From: Fimenecus sp900545625
GTDB taxonomy: Bacteria > Bacillota > Clostridia > Oscillospirales > Acutalibacteraceae
Assembly (NCBI GenBank): GCA_963931525.1
Contig: OZ007023.1
Span: 1,612,001 to 1,676,000, forward strand
Direction: 5' to 3'
DNA length: 64,000 nucleotides
A program made the translations under genes and the position numbers. Under the pieces are notes generated by a model. The model saw only the letters and a program-made list of their open reading frames with translations, ran no database searches and was not told the origin of the DNA. Position 1 is the stretch's first letter; the number at the start of each line of letters is the position of its first letter. This document shows positions 1 to 7,015 of this stretch, piece after piece.

Positions 1-63
1 GGCGAAGGCCTTTGTTCGCTTCTCTGCTTTGTACTGCCCGTTTTCTTCTTTTTTTCGGCATAA
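1..63 (+). CDS. possible C-terminal end of a plus-strand gene (partial)
   Basis: The plus strand is open in one frame from the window edge to a TAA at 61-63. It would encode about 20 mostly hydrophobic residues ending in a run of Phe, which could be the last membrane segment of a protein convergent with yajC. The hairpin at 65-105 directly follows. The stretch is too short to identify, and an open frame of this length can arise by chance. Confidence 0.2.
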   Translation, partial: GEGLCSLLCFVLPVFFFFSA

Positions 64-105
64 AAAACACCCCCGTAACCTACTAATCGGTATGCGGGGG
101 TGTTT
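62..105 (-). terminator. terminator after yajC
   Basis: An 11-bp perfect inverted repeat (AAACACCCCCG at 65-75, CGGGGGTGTTT at 95-105) has a 19-nt loop. Read on the minus strand it is followed by a run of T (complement of 62-67), as expected of an intrinsic terminator for yajC. The weaker T-rich flank on the other side could also serve a convergent gene. Confidence 0.85.
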
Positions 106-125
106 ACATTTATACCGTTTTTAAG

Positions 126-548
126 TTAAGCCTTGTCAGAATCGGCCTTCTTGCCTTTCTTTTTCTTAGCAGCCTTTTCCTCGCGTTCTTTTGCGGCTGC
201 AGCCTTGGCAGCTTCCTGCTCCGCACGCATCTTTTCCGTGGCGGTGTTGTTTACCTGGATCGCCCAACGCGCGATCTTCATTTTATTGCGGTCGGCACCG
301 GTTTCGATGATCAGCGAATCCTCTTTCACGGTAACGACACGGCCCATGATTCCGCCGATGGTGGTGATCTCATCCCCGACCTGGGTGCTCTCACGCATTT
401 CCTGGTCCTTTTTCTGCTGCTTGCGCTGCGGACGGATCATCAGAAAATACATACCGGCAACCATCACGACCAACAGCACGATCATGCCGATATTGCTGCG
501 AGAACCGGTTGCAGAGGTTGCAGCCTCCAGGGTAAGTAAGTCAAACAT
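126..548 (-). CDS. yajC: preprotein translocase subunit YajC
   Basis: This 140-residue protein has a short N-terminus, one membrane helix at about residues 19-38 ending in the family signature IRPQRKQQKK, a small cytosolic domain (VGDEITTIGGIMGRV, with a KMKIARWAI strand) and a Lys/Ala/Glu-rich tail. YajC is an accessory membrane subunit of the Sec translocase that associates with SecDF. The reading frame can be extended 22 codons upstream, but the ATG at 548 has GGAGG at 556-560 and a promoter lies inside the extension, so I start there. It follows tgt and queA, a common order in Bacillota. No secD or secF lies in the window. Confidence 0.93.
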   Translation of the reverse strand: MFDLLTLEAATSATGSRSNIGMIVLLVVMVAGMYFLMIRPQRKQQKKDQEMRESTQVGDEITTIGGIMGRVVTVKEDSLIIETGADRNKMKIARWAIQVNNTATEKMRAEQEAAKAAAAKEREEKAAKKKKGKKADSDKA

Positions 549-581
549 AGTTTTTCCTCCAAAATTGAATTCAACGAATGT

Positions 582-610
582 ATTATACATAGAATTTGTC
601 CGTTTTGCAA
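582..610 (-). promoter_or_regulatory. SigA-type promoter for yajC
   Basis: On the minus strand there is TTGCAA (610-605), a 17-nt spacer and a perfect TATAAT (587-582), about 34 nt upstream of the yajC start codon. This indicates that yajC can be transcribed independently of queA-tgt. Confidence 0.75.
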
Positions 611-655
611 GCAAAATGCAAAAATTAACAGTTTATACACACCTGTTCGGAAAAA

Positions 656-1795
656 TCATATCCTCGTGTCCAGAATTTCCACGTACTGCTGTTTATATTC
701 AGAAAAGGTACCTGCCTGCAGTGCGTCGCGAATTTCCGCAAGCAGCGTATTATAAAACCAGAGGTTGTGTGTTACGCAAAGCCGCATGGCTAGCATTTCG
801 CCCGCTTTGAACAAATGGCGGATATAGGCGCGGGAATGGCGACGGCAGGTCGGACAGCCGCAGCTTTTGTCGATCGGTGAAAGGTCCGCTTTATAGCGTT
901 CGTTGTGGATGTTGATGATGCCGTGTTTTGTGAAAAGCTGTCCGTGCCGCGCGTTGCGGCTGGGCATGACGCAGTCAAACAAATCGACGCCGCGGCTGAC
1001 GGCTTCCAAAATGTTCCCCGGTGTGCCGACACCCATCAAATAGCGCGGCTTATTCTGCGGCATGTAAGGTGTCACGGCGGATATAATGCGGTACATATCT
1101 TCCTTAGGCTCGCCGACCGCAAGCCCGCCGATTGCGTAGCCGTCTAAATCAAGCTCTGCAATTTGCTGCATGTGCGCAATGCGCAGATCGTCATACACAG
1201 AGCCTTGATTGATCCCAAATAAAAGCTGGTGGGGATTGATCGTGTCAGGCAGAGCATTGAGCCGCTGCATTTCCGTTTTGCAGCGTTCCAGCCAGCGCAC
1301 GGTGCGCGCACAGGAATTTTTCGCGTAATTGTACTCCGCCGGATTCTGCATGCATTCATCAAACGCCATGGCGATCGTAGAGCCGAGATTGGACTGGATG
1401 CGCATACTCTCCTCGGACCCCATAAAAATCTTGCGCCCGTCTACATGGGAGTTAAAATACACGCCCTCTTCGCGGATTTGACGGAGCTTTGCAAGGGAGA
1501 ACACCTGAAATCCGCCGCTGTCGGTCAAAATGGGCCCGTCAAAGCCCGTAAAGCGATGCAGGCCGCCGAGAGATTTGATCAGCTCGTCCCCGGGCCGCAC
1601 ATGCAAATGATACGTGTTGCAAAGCTGCACCTGACAGCCGATCTCCTTTAAGTCATACGCGGAAAGCCCGCCCTTGATCGCGCCTGCCGTTGCAACATTC
1701 ATAAAAGCGGGTGTTTGCACCTCACCGTGTACGGTGACGAATCTGCCAAGCCGTGCATCGCCCTGGGTTTTCAAGACTTGAAAAAATTGCTCCAT
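656..1795 (-). CDS. tgt: queuine/preQ1 tRNA-ribosyltransferase (Tgt)
   Basis: This 379-residue TIM-barrel enzyme exchanges guanine 34 of Asn, Asp, His and Tyr tRNAs for the queuosine precursor preQ1. Visible features are LTDSGGFQVFSL with its catalytic-site Asp near residue 90, the GYAIGGLAVGE loop, GVDLFDCVMPSRNARHG containing the nucleophile Asp region, and the C-terminal zinc site CGCPTC followed by a His about 25 residues on. The frame runs 21 codons further upstream, but ATG at 1795 with AGGAG at 1801-1805 gives the normal N-terminus (MEQFFQ). It starts 13 nt after queA, which makes the next nucleotide modification, so the two are probably one transcript. Confidence 0.96.
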   Translation of the reverse strand: MEQFFQVLKTQGDARLGRFVTVHGEVQTPAFMNVATAGAIKGGLSAYDLKEIGCQVQLCNTYHLHVRPGDELIKSLGGLHRFTGFDGPILTDSGGFQVFSLAKLRQIREEGVYFNSHVDGRKIFMGSEESMRIQSNLGSTIAMAFDECMQNPAEYNYAKNSCARTVRWLERCKTEMQRLNALPDTINPHQLLFGINQGSVYDDLRIAHMQQIAELDLDGYAIGGLAVGEPKEDMYRIISAVTPYMPQNKPRYLMGVGTPGNILEAVSRGVDLFDCVMPSRNARHGQLFTKHGIINIHNERYKADLSPIDKSCGCPTCRRHSRAYIRHLFKAGEMLAMRLCVTHNLWFYNTLLAEIRDALQAGTFSEYKQQYVEILDTRI

Positions 1796-1808
1796 ACCTT
1801 CTCCTGTA

Positions 1809-2837
1809 TTATAACAACAGCATCGCGTCGCCGAAAGAGAAAAACCGATAGTTTTCATCTACGGCAGTTTTGTATGCTGCTAAGATCTTTTCACGGTCAT
1901 AAAAAGCGGATACGAGCATAATGAGCGTGCTTTCCGGCAAATGAAAATTAGTAAGGAGAGCGTCAATGCAGCGAAATGTATAACCGGGATAAATAAAAAT
2001 GCTCGTCCAGCCGTCCGCAGACTGTATATCGCCGTAAAGCGTGGCAACGCTTTCCAGCGTGCGGCAGGCAGTCGTGCCGACCGCGACTACCCGCCCTCCG
2101 TTTGCTTTGGTATTGTGAATCAGCTTTGCCGTCTCTTCGGAAATGTGGTAATGCTCGGAATGCATTTTATGGTCTTCAATGTTTTCCGCCTTAACGGGGC
2201 GGAATGTTCCGATACCGACATGCAAAGTGACATAGCCGATTTGCACACCCTTATCTGCGATTTTTTGCAGAAGTCCCTTTGTAAAATGCAGCCCAGCCGT
2301 AGGTGCCGCCGCCGAACCGAGTTCTTTAGAGTAGACGGTCTGATAGCGTTCATTGTCCTCCAGTTTTTTTGTGATGTAGTGCGGCAGCGGCATCTCCCCG
2401 ATCTTTTCAAGCACAGGGAAGATACTGTCGCCGTCATATTGAAATTTCGCTATACGGTTCCCGTTCTCCAACACCTCCAGAATCTCTGCATGCAGCAAAC
2501 CGTCGCCGAAAGAAAATCGCGCGCCAGCCTTTGCACGCCTGCCGGGTCCTGTGATGACTTCCCAAACATCGTTTTCTTTTTGATTTAACAGCAAAAACTC
2601 TACATGTGCACCGGTATCCTGCTTAACGCCGTACAGCCGTGCAGGAAGCACACGGGTATTGTTGAGGATCAAGCAGTCCCCGGGGTTTAGATAATCTAAA
2701 ATATCATAAAAATGACGATGCTCTAAGTTACCTGTGTCGCGGTGCACCACCATCAACCGTGAGCTGTCACGCGGTTCTGCGGGCGTCTGCGCAATGCGCT
2801 CTTTTGGTAAATCATAATAAAAATCCTGCTTTTTCAT
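1809..2837 (-). CDS. queA: S-adenosylmethionine:tRNA ribosyltransferase-isomerase (QueA)
   Basis: A protein of 342 residues, normal for the family. QueA transfers and rearranges the ribose of S-adenosylmethionine onto preQ1 in tRNA, giving epoxyqueuosine. Characteristic segments are the N-terminal YDLPKERIAQTPAEPRDSSR, LNNTRVLPARL, the GSAAAPTAGLHFT motif, HVGIGTFRPV and LLTNFHLPESTLIMLVSAF near the C-terminus. The ATG is preceded by AGGAG at good spacing. It is the first gene of queA-tgt and diverges from the lysine operon. I see no preQ1 riboswitch in its short leader, and the minus-strand promoter candidate (TATAGA near 2865) is weak. Confidence 0.96.
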   Translation of the reverse strand: MKKQDFYYDLPKERIAQTPAEPRDSSRLMVVHRDTGNLEHRHFYDILDYLNPGDCLILNNTRVLPARLYGVKQDTGAHVEFLLLNQKENDVWEVITGPGRRAKAGARFSFGDGLLHAEILEVLENGNRIAKFQYDGDSIFPVLEKIGEMPLPHYITKKLEDNERYQTVYSKELGSAAAPTAGLHFTKGLLQKIADKGVQIGYVTLHVGIGTFRPVKAENIEDHKMHSEHYHISEETAKLIHNTKANGGRVVAVGTTACRTLESVATLYGDIQSADGWTSIFIYPGYTFRCIDALLTNFHLPESTLIMLVSAFYDREKILAAYKTAVDENYRFFSFGDAMLLL

Positions 2838-2857
2838 GTCGATTCTCCTGACAAACG

Positions 2858-2900
2858 GCGCGTTCTATACAAATCTTCGGAAAAAGATTGACGAACGCGC
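2858..2900. repeat. nested dyad symmetry between queA and the lysine operon
   Basis: Outer arms GCGCGTTC (2858-2865) and GAACGCGC (2893-2900) enclose inner arms AATCTT (2872-2877) and AAGATT (2884-2889). The element covers the minus-strand queA leader and reaches into the -35 hexamer of the plus-strand lysine promoter. It has no T tract on either side, so it does not look like a terminator. It could be an operator or chance symmetry. Confidence 0.5.
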
Positions 2901-2916
2901 ATAAAAATGCTATGAT
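2888..2916 (+). promoter_or_regulatory. SigA-type promoter of the lysine operon
   Basis: TTGACG (2888-2893), a 17-nt spacer and TATGAT (2911-2916). Transcription would start near 2923, just at the 5' edge of the riboswitch aptamer, which supports both calls. Confidence 0.85.
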
Positions 2917-2924
2917 GACAGTAC

Positions 2925-3159
2925 TGCGATAGAGGTGCAAAATGCATCAGTAGCGCGTTTTAGGCATCCGACTGCCGCAAGAGCGCGTGAAAGGGTATTT
3001 TGCCGAAAACCATGCATGTCGGTTGTGCGGCGGTTTGGGGGCGCATTGCGAAAGCAGCGTCACTGTCATCAGAAGTTGGTGGAGTGCTATCGCAATCACA
3101 AAACGTTTGCTGTGATTGCATCCCCTTTTCTGATGACCGGTTTTTGACCGGTCTTTTTT
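2925..3159 (+). ncRNA. lysine riboswitch (L box) with terminator
   Basis: The P1 helix is TGCGATAG (2925-2932) paired with CTATCGCA (3087-3094). Conserved L-box core blocks follow in order: AGAGGTGC, CAGTAG, GAAAGGGTATTTTGCCGAA, the GGTTTGGGGG region, CTGTCA and GTGGAGTGCTATC. The 3' strand of P1 overlaps an alternative hairpin, GCAATCACA (3092-3100) with TGTGATTGC (3111-3119). A terminator follows, GACCGG (3135-3140) with CCGGTC (3148-3153) and six T. In this family, lysine binding favours termination. It sits between a strong promoter and asd, so lysine should repress asd-dapA-dapB and the ACT gene. Confidence 0.93.
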
Positions 3160-3199
3160 GTGCAGAAAATAGAATAACACGTTTTGGAGGGAAACTCAA

Positions 3200-4282
3200 G
3201 TGAAAAAAACGTATAAAGTCGGTGTGATCGGAGCAACGGGTATGGTCGGGCAGCGGTTTTTGACGCTGCTTTGCAATCATCCGTGGTTCCAAGTGGAAGT
3301 TGTTGCCGCGTCGCCGCGCTCTGCCGGCAAGCCGTACCATGAAGCGGTCGGCAAAAAATGGTGCATGGATACGGAAATTCCTGAAAACGTCCGTGACATG
3401 ATCGTGATGGATGCGACGGGCGATGTGGAAAAGATCGCGTCCATGGTGGACTTTGTGTTCTGCGCCGTGGATATGAAGAAGGATGAAATCAAAGCGCTTG
3501 AGGAACGTTATGCAAAAGCGGAATGCCCCGTTGTGTCAAACAACAGTGCACACCGCCATACGCCCGACGTACCTATGGTCATCCCGGAGCTCAATGCAGA
3601 GCACATCGGGATCATTCCTGCGCAGAGAAAGCGCCTTGGTACGAAGCGCGGTTTTATTGCCGTCAAATCCAACTGTTCGCTGCAAAGCTATGTTCCCGCC
3701 CTCTACCCCCTGTCCTCGTTCGGCGTGCAGGACGTTTTGGTCTGCACCTATCAGGCGATCTCCGGTGCGGGCAAAACGTTTGAGACCTGGCCTGAAATGG
3801 TGGATAACGTCATCCCCTATATCGGCGGCGAAGAGGAAAAGAGCGAGCAGGAGCCGCTTAAGATCTGGGGCAAAATCGACAGCGATGTGATCAAACCGGC
3901 TGCTTCCCCGAACTTTACGGCGCAGTGTCTGCGTGTGCCGGTCTCCAACGGGCATATGGGCGCGGTGTTTGTACGTTTCCAAAACAAGCCGAGTAAAGAA
4001 GAGATCCTCTCAGTTTGGAAAAACTTCAAAGGCAGAGCACAGGAATTGGAGCTTCCGAGCGCTCCCAAGCAGTTCCTGCACTATTTTGAAGAAGATAACA
4101 TGCCGCAGACAAGGCTGAACCGTATGCTTGAAAACGGAATGGCGATCTCCATCGGCAGGCTGCGTGAGGATACGCAGTATGATTACAAGTTTGTATGCCT
4201 TTCGCATAACACGCTGCGCGGCGCGGCGGGCGGTGCAGTATTGCTTGCCGAGTTGCTGTGCGCAGAAGGTTACATGGATTAA
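3200..4282 (+). CDS. asd: aspartate-semialdehyde dehydrogenase
   Basis: This 360-residue enzyme reduces aspartyl phosphate to aspartate semialdehyde with NADPH, the branch point to lysine and threonine. It has an N-terminal Rossmann motif GATGMVGQRF, the SNNSAHR segment, the catalytic Cys in KSNCSLQSY at about residue 156, and GAGKTFETWPEM. Its length and motifs match the archaeal/fungal-type subfamily, which also occurs in Clostridia, rather than the shorter E. coli type. The start is GTG at 3200 with GGAGG at 3186-3190. It is the first gene behind the lysine riboswitch, and dapA follows after 14 nt. Confidence 0.95.
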   Translation: MKKTYKVGVIGATGMVGQRFLTLLCNHPWFQVEVVAASPRSAGKPYHEAVGKKWCMDTEIPENVRDMIVMDATGDVEKIASMVDFVFCAVDMKKDEIKALEERYAKAECPVVSNNSAHRHTPDVPMVIPELNAEHIGIIPAQRKRLGTKRGFIAVKSNCSLQSYVPALYPLSSFGVQDVLVCTYQAISGAGKTFETWPEMVDNVIPYIGGEEEKSEQEPLKIWGKIDSDVIKPAASPNFTAQCLRVPVSNGHMGAVFVRFQNKPSKEEILSVWKNFKGRAQELELPSAPKQFLHYFEEDNMPQTRLNRMLENGMAISIGRLREDTQYDYKFVCLSHNTLRGAAGGAVLLAELLCAEGYMD

Positions 4283-4296
4283 CAGGAGGAAGCGAT

Positions 4297-5184
4297 ATGA
4301 AGCAACCGATCTTTACCGGTGCGGGCGTAGCCATTATTACGCCGTTCACGGCGGACAATAAGGTAAACTACCCTGCCCTGAAGGCTATTTTGGAATATCA
4401 GATCGAGCATGGCACAGACGCGATCGTCATCTGCGGCACGACCGGCGAAAGTGCTACGCTCTCACATGAGGAGCACACAGAAGCGATCCGCTTTACGGTG
4501 GAGACCGTTGCGCACCGTATCCCTGTTATCGCGGGTACGGGCAGCAATGATACCGCTTATGCGCTGCACCTTTCCAATGAAGCGGAAAAAATCGGCGTAG
4601 ACGGACTTTTGATGGTCACGCCGTATTACAACAAGGCGTCGCAGGAAGGGCTTGTGCGCCATTATACCTACTTGGCAGATCGTGTCTCTACACCCATCAT
4701 CATCTATAACGTGCCCAGCCGCACAGGCTGCGACGTAAAGCCCGAAACCTATGCCGAGCTTTCGAAGCACAAAATGATCTACGGTGCGAAAGAGGCTTCC
4801 GGGAATATTTCATCGATCGCTAAGACCGTTTCGCTTTGCGAACCTGACTTTTCAGTGTATTCCGGCAACGACGACCAGATCACGGCGATCATGTCGCTCG
4901 GCGGTAAAGGCGTGATCTCGGTGCTCTCGAACGTCGCGCCGCAGGTTGCACACGACATTGCCGCAGCGGCGCTGGCCGGGGATTTTGAAGCAAGCCGCAG
5001 ATTGCAGCTTGAATACTTAGAGCTTTGCAATGCGCTGTTTATGGATGTAAATCCCATCCCTGTGAAACAGGCGATGCGCATGATGGGCTTTGACGCAGGT
5101 CCGCTGCGTATGCCGCTTTGCGATATGTCGGATGTAAACACCGAAAAGCTGCGTGCGGTCATGCAGAAATATAAGCTGATTTAA
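4297..5184 (+). CDS. dapA: 4-hydroxy-tetrahydrodipicolinate synthase
   Basis: A protein of 295 residues. It condenses aspartate semialdehyde with pyruvate, the first committed step to diaminopimelate and lysine. The TIM-barrel signatures are clear: GTTGESATLS near residue 45, TPYYNKASQ, YNVPSRTGC with the catalytic Tyr, and the Schiff-base lysine in GAKEASGN near 162. The ATG at 4297 has AGGAGG at 4284-4289. The frame continues upstream into asd, but that extension is not conserved. Confidence 0.97.
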   Translation: MKQPIFTGAGVAIITPFTADNKVNYPALKAILEYQIEHGTDAIVICGTTGESATLSHEEHTEAIRFTVETVAHRIPVIAGTGSNDTAYALHLSNEAEKIGVDGLLMVTPYYNKASQEGLVRHYTYLADRVSTPIIIYNVPSRTGCDVKPETYAELSKHKMIYGAKEASGNISSIAKTVSLCEPDFSVYSGNDDQITAIMSLGGKGVISVLSNVAPQVAHDIAAAALAGDFEASRRLQLEYLELCNALFMDVNPIPVKQAMRMMGFDAGPLRMPLCDMSDVNTEKLRAVMQKYKLI

Positions 5185-5217
5185 GTTTTTTCGGATGCAA
5201 CGGGATGTGAAAAGATA

Positions 5218-5973
5218 ATGACAAGAATAATATTGAGCGGCTGTTTCGGCCGTATGGGCGGTGTGATCACGGGCTGCGTAAAAGAACGCAGCGACTGTGA
5301 GATCGTCGCGGGCGTGGACATCGGCAGCGGCACAGCGGATTTTCCCGTATATAAAAGTTTCGACGAGGTGCAGGAATCAGCGGATGTGCTGATCGATTTC
5401 TCGCACCCGTCCGCGCTTGACGGGATCCTCAGCTATGTGACCGAGAAAAAGATTCCTGCCGTTATGGCAACTACGGGTTATACGCCTGCGCAGGTTGAAA
5501 AGCTCAAAGCAACGGCTGGCGTGATTCCCCTTTTCTTTTCCGCGAACATGTCTATCGGGGTCAATCTGATTGCGGAGCTTGCTGCAAAAGCTGCGCGTGT
5601 GCTTGAGGGCTCGTTTGACGTTGAAATTGTGGAAATGCACCATAATCAGAAAATCGACGCGCCCAGCGGTACGGCGCTGATGCTGGCGGATACGATTTCA
5701 GACGCGATGCAGATGAAGCCGCATTATGAATTTGACCGCCATTCCAAGCGTGCCAAACGGGATAAAAATGAGATTGGGATTCACGCCGTGCGCGGCGGCA
5801 CAATCGTCGGCGAGCATCAGGTGATCTTTGCGGGGCTTGATGAGATTATCACGATCTCGCATTCTGCGCGCTCCAAAGAACTGTTTGCCGTAGGTGCGCT
5901 CAACGCTGCCCTGTTTTTGCAGGGAAAAGCACCCGGCTTATACTCCATGCGTGAACTGATCGCTGAAAAATAA
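5218..5973 (+). CDS. dapB: 4-hydroxy-tetrahydrodipicolinate reductase
   Basis: A 251-residue NAD(P)H-dependent enzyme that reduces the DapA product to tetrahydrodipicolinate. It shows the N-terminal nucleotide-binding loop GCFGRMGGV, TTGYT, FSANMSIGVN, and the catalytic and substrate-binding segment EMHHNQKIDAPSGTA, followed by AVRGGTIVGEH. The ribosome binding site ahead of the ATG is weak (GGGATG about 8 nt upstream) compared with its neighbours, so its translation may be lower or coupled to dapA. It is the third gene of the riboswitch operon. Confidence 0.96.
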   Translation: MTRIILSGCFGRMGGVITGCVKERSDCEIVAGVDIGSGTADFPVYKSFDEVQESADVLIDFSHPSALDGILSYVTEKKIPAVMATTGYTPAQVEKLKATAGVIPLFFSANMSIGVNLIAELAAKAARVLEGSFDVEIVEMHHNQKIDAPSGTALMLADTISDAMQMKPHYEFDRHSKRAKRDKNEIGIHAVRGGTIVGEHQVIFAGLDEIITISHSARSKELFAVGALNAALFLQGKAPGLYSMRELIAEK

Positions 5974-5987
5974 ACGGAGGGCTTATT

Positions 5988-6449
5988 ATGAAAACCGTTC
6001 AAAGCATATCCGTCGTGGAAGACGTCACTCTGGTCTCTTTGCACGATTCCCCTGTAGACATTGGTGCGGTCGCCGATATTTTTGAAAAGCTTGCAGCTGC
6101 GGGTGTGGATGTGGATATGATCTCACAGACGCCGCCGCATCGCAATATCCCCGACATTTCTTTTACGGTTTCCGGTGAGGATATGGGGCGCGTTATGACG
6201 GTTTCCGCAGAGCTACGTGCACAGCATCCTGATCTTAAGCTGTCTGTGAGCGGCGGGCACTGCAAGATCTCCGTTTTCGGGGAAGCCATGCGCGGCTGTC
6301 CCGGTATCGCAAGCCGTGTTTTCGCGGCAGTTGCCGAGACAAAAGCAGATATTATCATGATCACAACTTCCGAAGTGGATATTTCTCTGCTTGTTGCAAA
6401 AGAGGATATGGAGAACACGGTGGCTGCGATTGAAAAAGCCTTCGCATAA
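5988..6449 (+). CDS. stand-alone tandem ACT protein, aspartokinase regulatory-domain type
   Basis: This 153-residue protein lacks any kinase domain. It aligns by eye with the C-terminal regulatory part of aspartokinase: first ACT unit at about 1-75 (VDVDMISQTPP, NIPDISFTV), second at about 80-150 (KISVFGEAMRGCPGIASRVF, ITTSEVDISLLV). In B. subtilis-type aspartokinases the same region is also made as a separate beta subunit from an internal start. Here it is a separate gene 14 nt after dapB with GGAGG at 5976-5980, and it is the last gene under the lysine riboswitch. It probably binds lysine or threonine and regulates an aspartokinase encoded elsewhere; the partner is not in this window. Confidence 0.85.
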   Translation: MKTVQSISVVEDVTLVSLHDSPVDIGAVADIFEKLAAAGVDVDMISQTPPHRNIPDISFTVSGEDMGRVMTVSAELRAQHPDLKLSVSGGHCKISVFGEAMRGCPGIASRVFAAVAETKADIIMITTSEVDISLLVAKEDMENTVAAIEKAFA

Positions 6450-6465
6450 CAGATAACGTTAAATA

Positions 6466-6504
6466 AAGAACGGTGCGGATACGCGTTGTACCCGCACCGT
6501 TCTT
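6466..6504. terminator. terminator between the lysine operon and the convergent tyrS operon
   Basis: A 13-bp stem (AAGAACGGTGCGG at 6466-6478, CCGCACCGTTCTT at 6492-6504) has a 13-nt loop. The T-rich side is on the minus strand (TTTATTT), so it best terminates the tyrS-side transcript. It lies between convergent genes and may act in both directions. Confidence 0.75.
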
Positions 6505-6513
6505 GTTATGATC

Positions 6514-7002
6514 TCATCCGTTTGAGATCAGTTCCTTTGCCTGTTTACCCGTTAAATGATCGATCTGCATTTCGATAATACGTACATTTTGAAGAAAACG
6601 GTCGATCTCCTTTTCAGTTCCCTGCGGGTCATCGGGCATATATTTTTTACCAAGTAAGCGCAGTGCAGGGCAGATTTCCTCGTTTGCATCCAATATGCGC
6701 GCTTTTCCGAAAGCAATCACGCTTTTGTAATAAGACGTAAATTCCGACGGGTGCACATCGTCCTGTGCGATCACGCAAAACGAAACCTTTGGTTCGTTTT
6801 GAATCGCGTCCAGCTTGTGCCCGGAGACTGCACAGTGAAAATACAGCCGGTCGTTCCCGTCAAAGACAAAACTCAGCGGCACAGCATACGGATAACCTTC
6901 ATCGCCCAGAACAGCCAGCACACCGGAGGAAGCATCAGACAATATTCTGCGGCTTTCCTCGTCGCTTAACGCCTGTTTGCCGCGGCGCATCGGTCGAAAC
7001 AT
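6514..7002 (-). CDS. flavin split-barrel protein, pyridoxamine 5'-phosphate oxidase (NimA-like) family
   Basis: This 162-residue single-domain protein begins MFRPMRRGKQALS. It contains GVLAVLGDEGYPYAVPLSFVF and YFHCAVSGHKLDAI, typical of the FMN-binding split barrel related to NimA and heme-degrading oxidases. The family binds flavin, but substrates vary and cannot be read from sequence. Nitroimidazole reduction is known for some members and should not be assumed. The start has AGGAGGG at good spacing. It lies 13 nt downstream of tyrS and is probably cotranscribed, so the tyrosine T-box may also control it. Confidence 0.85.
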   Translation of the reverse strand: MFRPMRRGKQALSDEESRRILSDASSGVLAVLGDEGYPYAVPLSFVFDGNDRLYFHCAVSGHKLDAIQNEPKVSFCVIAQDDVHPSEFTSYYKSVIAFGKARILDANEEICPALRLLGKKYMPDDPQGTEKEIDRFLQNVRIIEMQIDHLTGKQAKELISNG

Positions 7003-7015
7003 AGGAAACCCTCCT

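Noticed and set aside
2935..3203. Overlapping open frames of about 65-125 codons on both strands between queA and asd
   Set aside because: They lie across the lysine riboswitch and its terminator, lack ribosome binding sites and show no protein family pattern.
6514..7002. Calling the split-barrel gene nitroimidazole resistance (nimA)
   Set aside because: The flavin split-barrel family is broad; sequence alone shows the fold but not nitroreductase activity.
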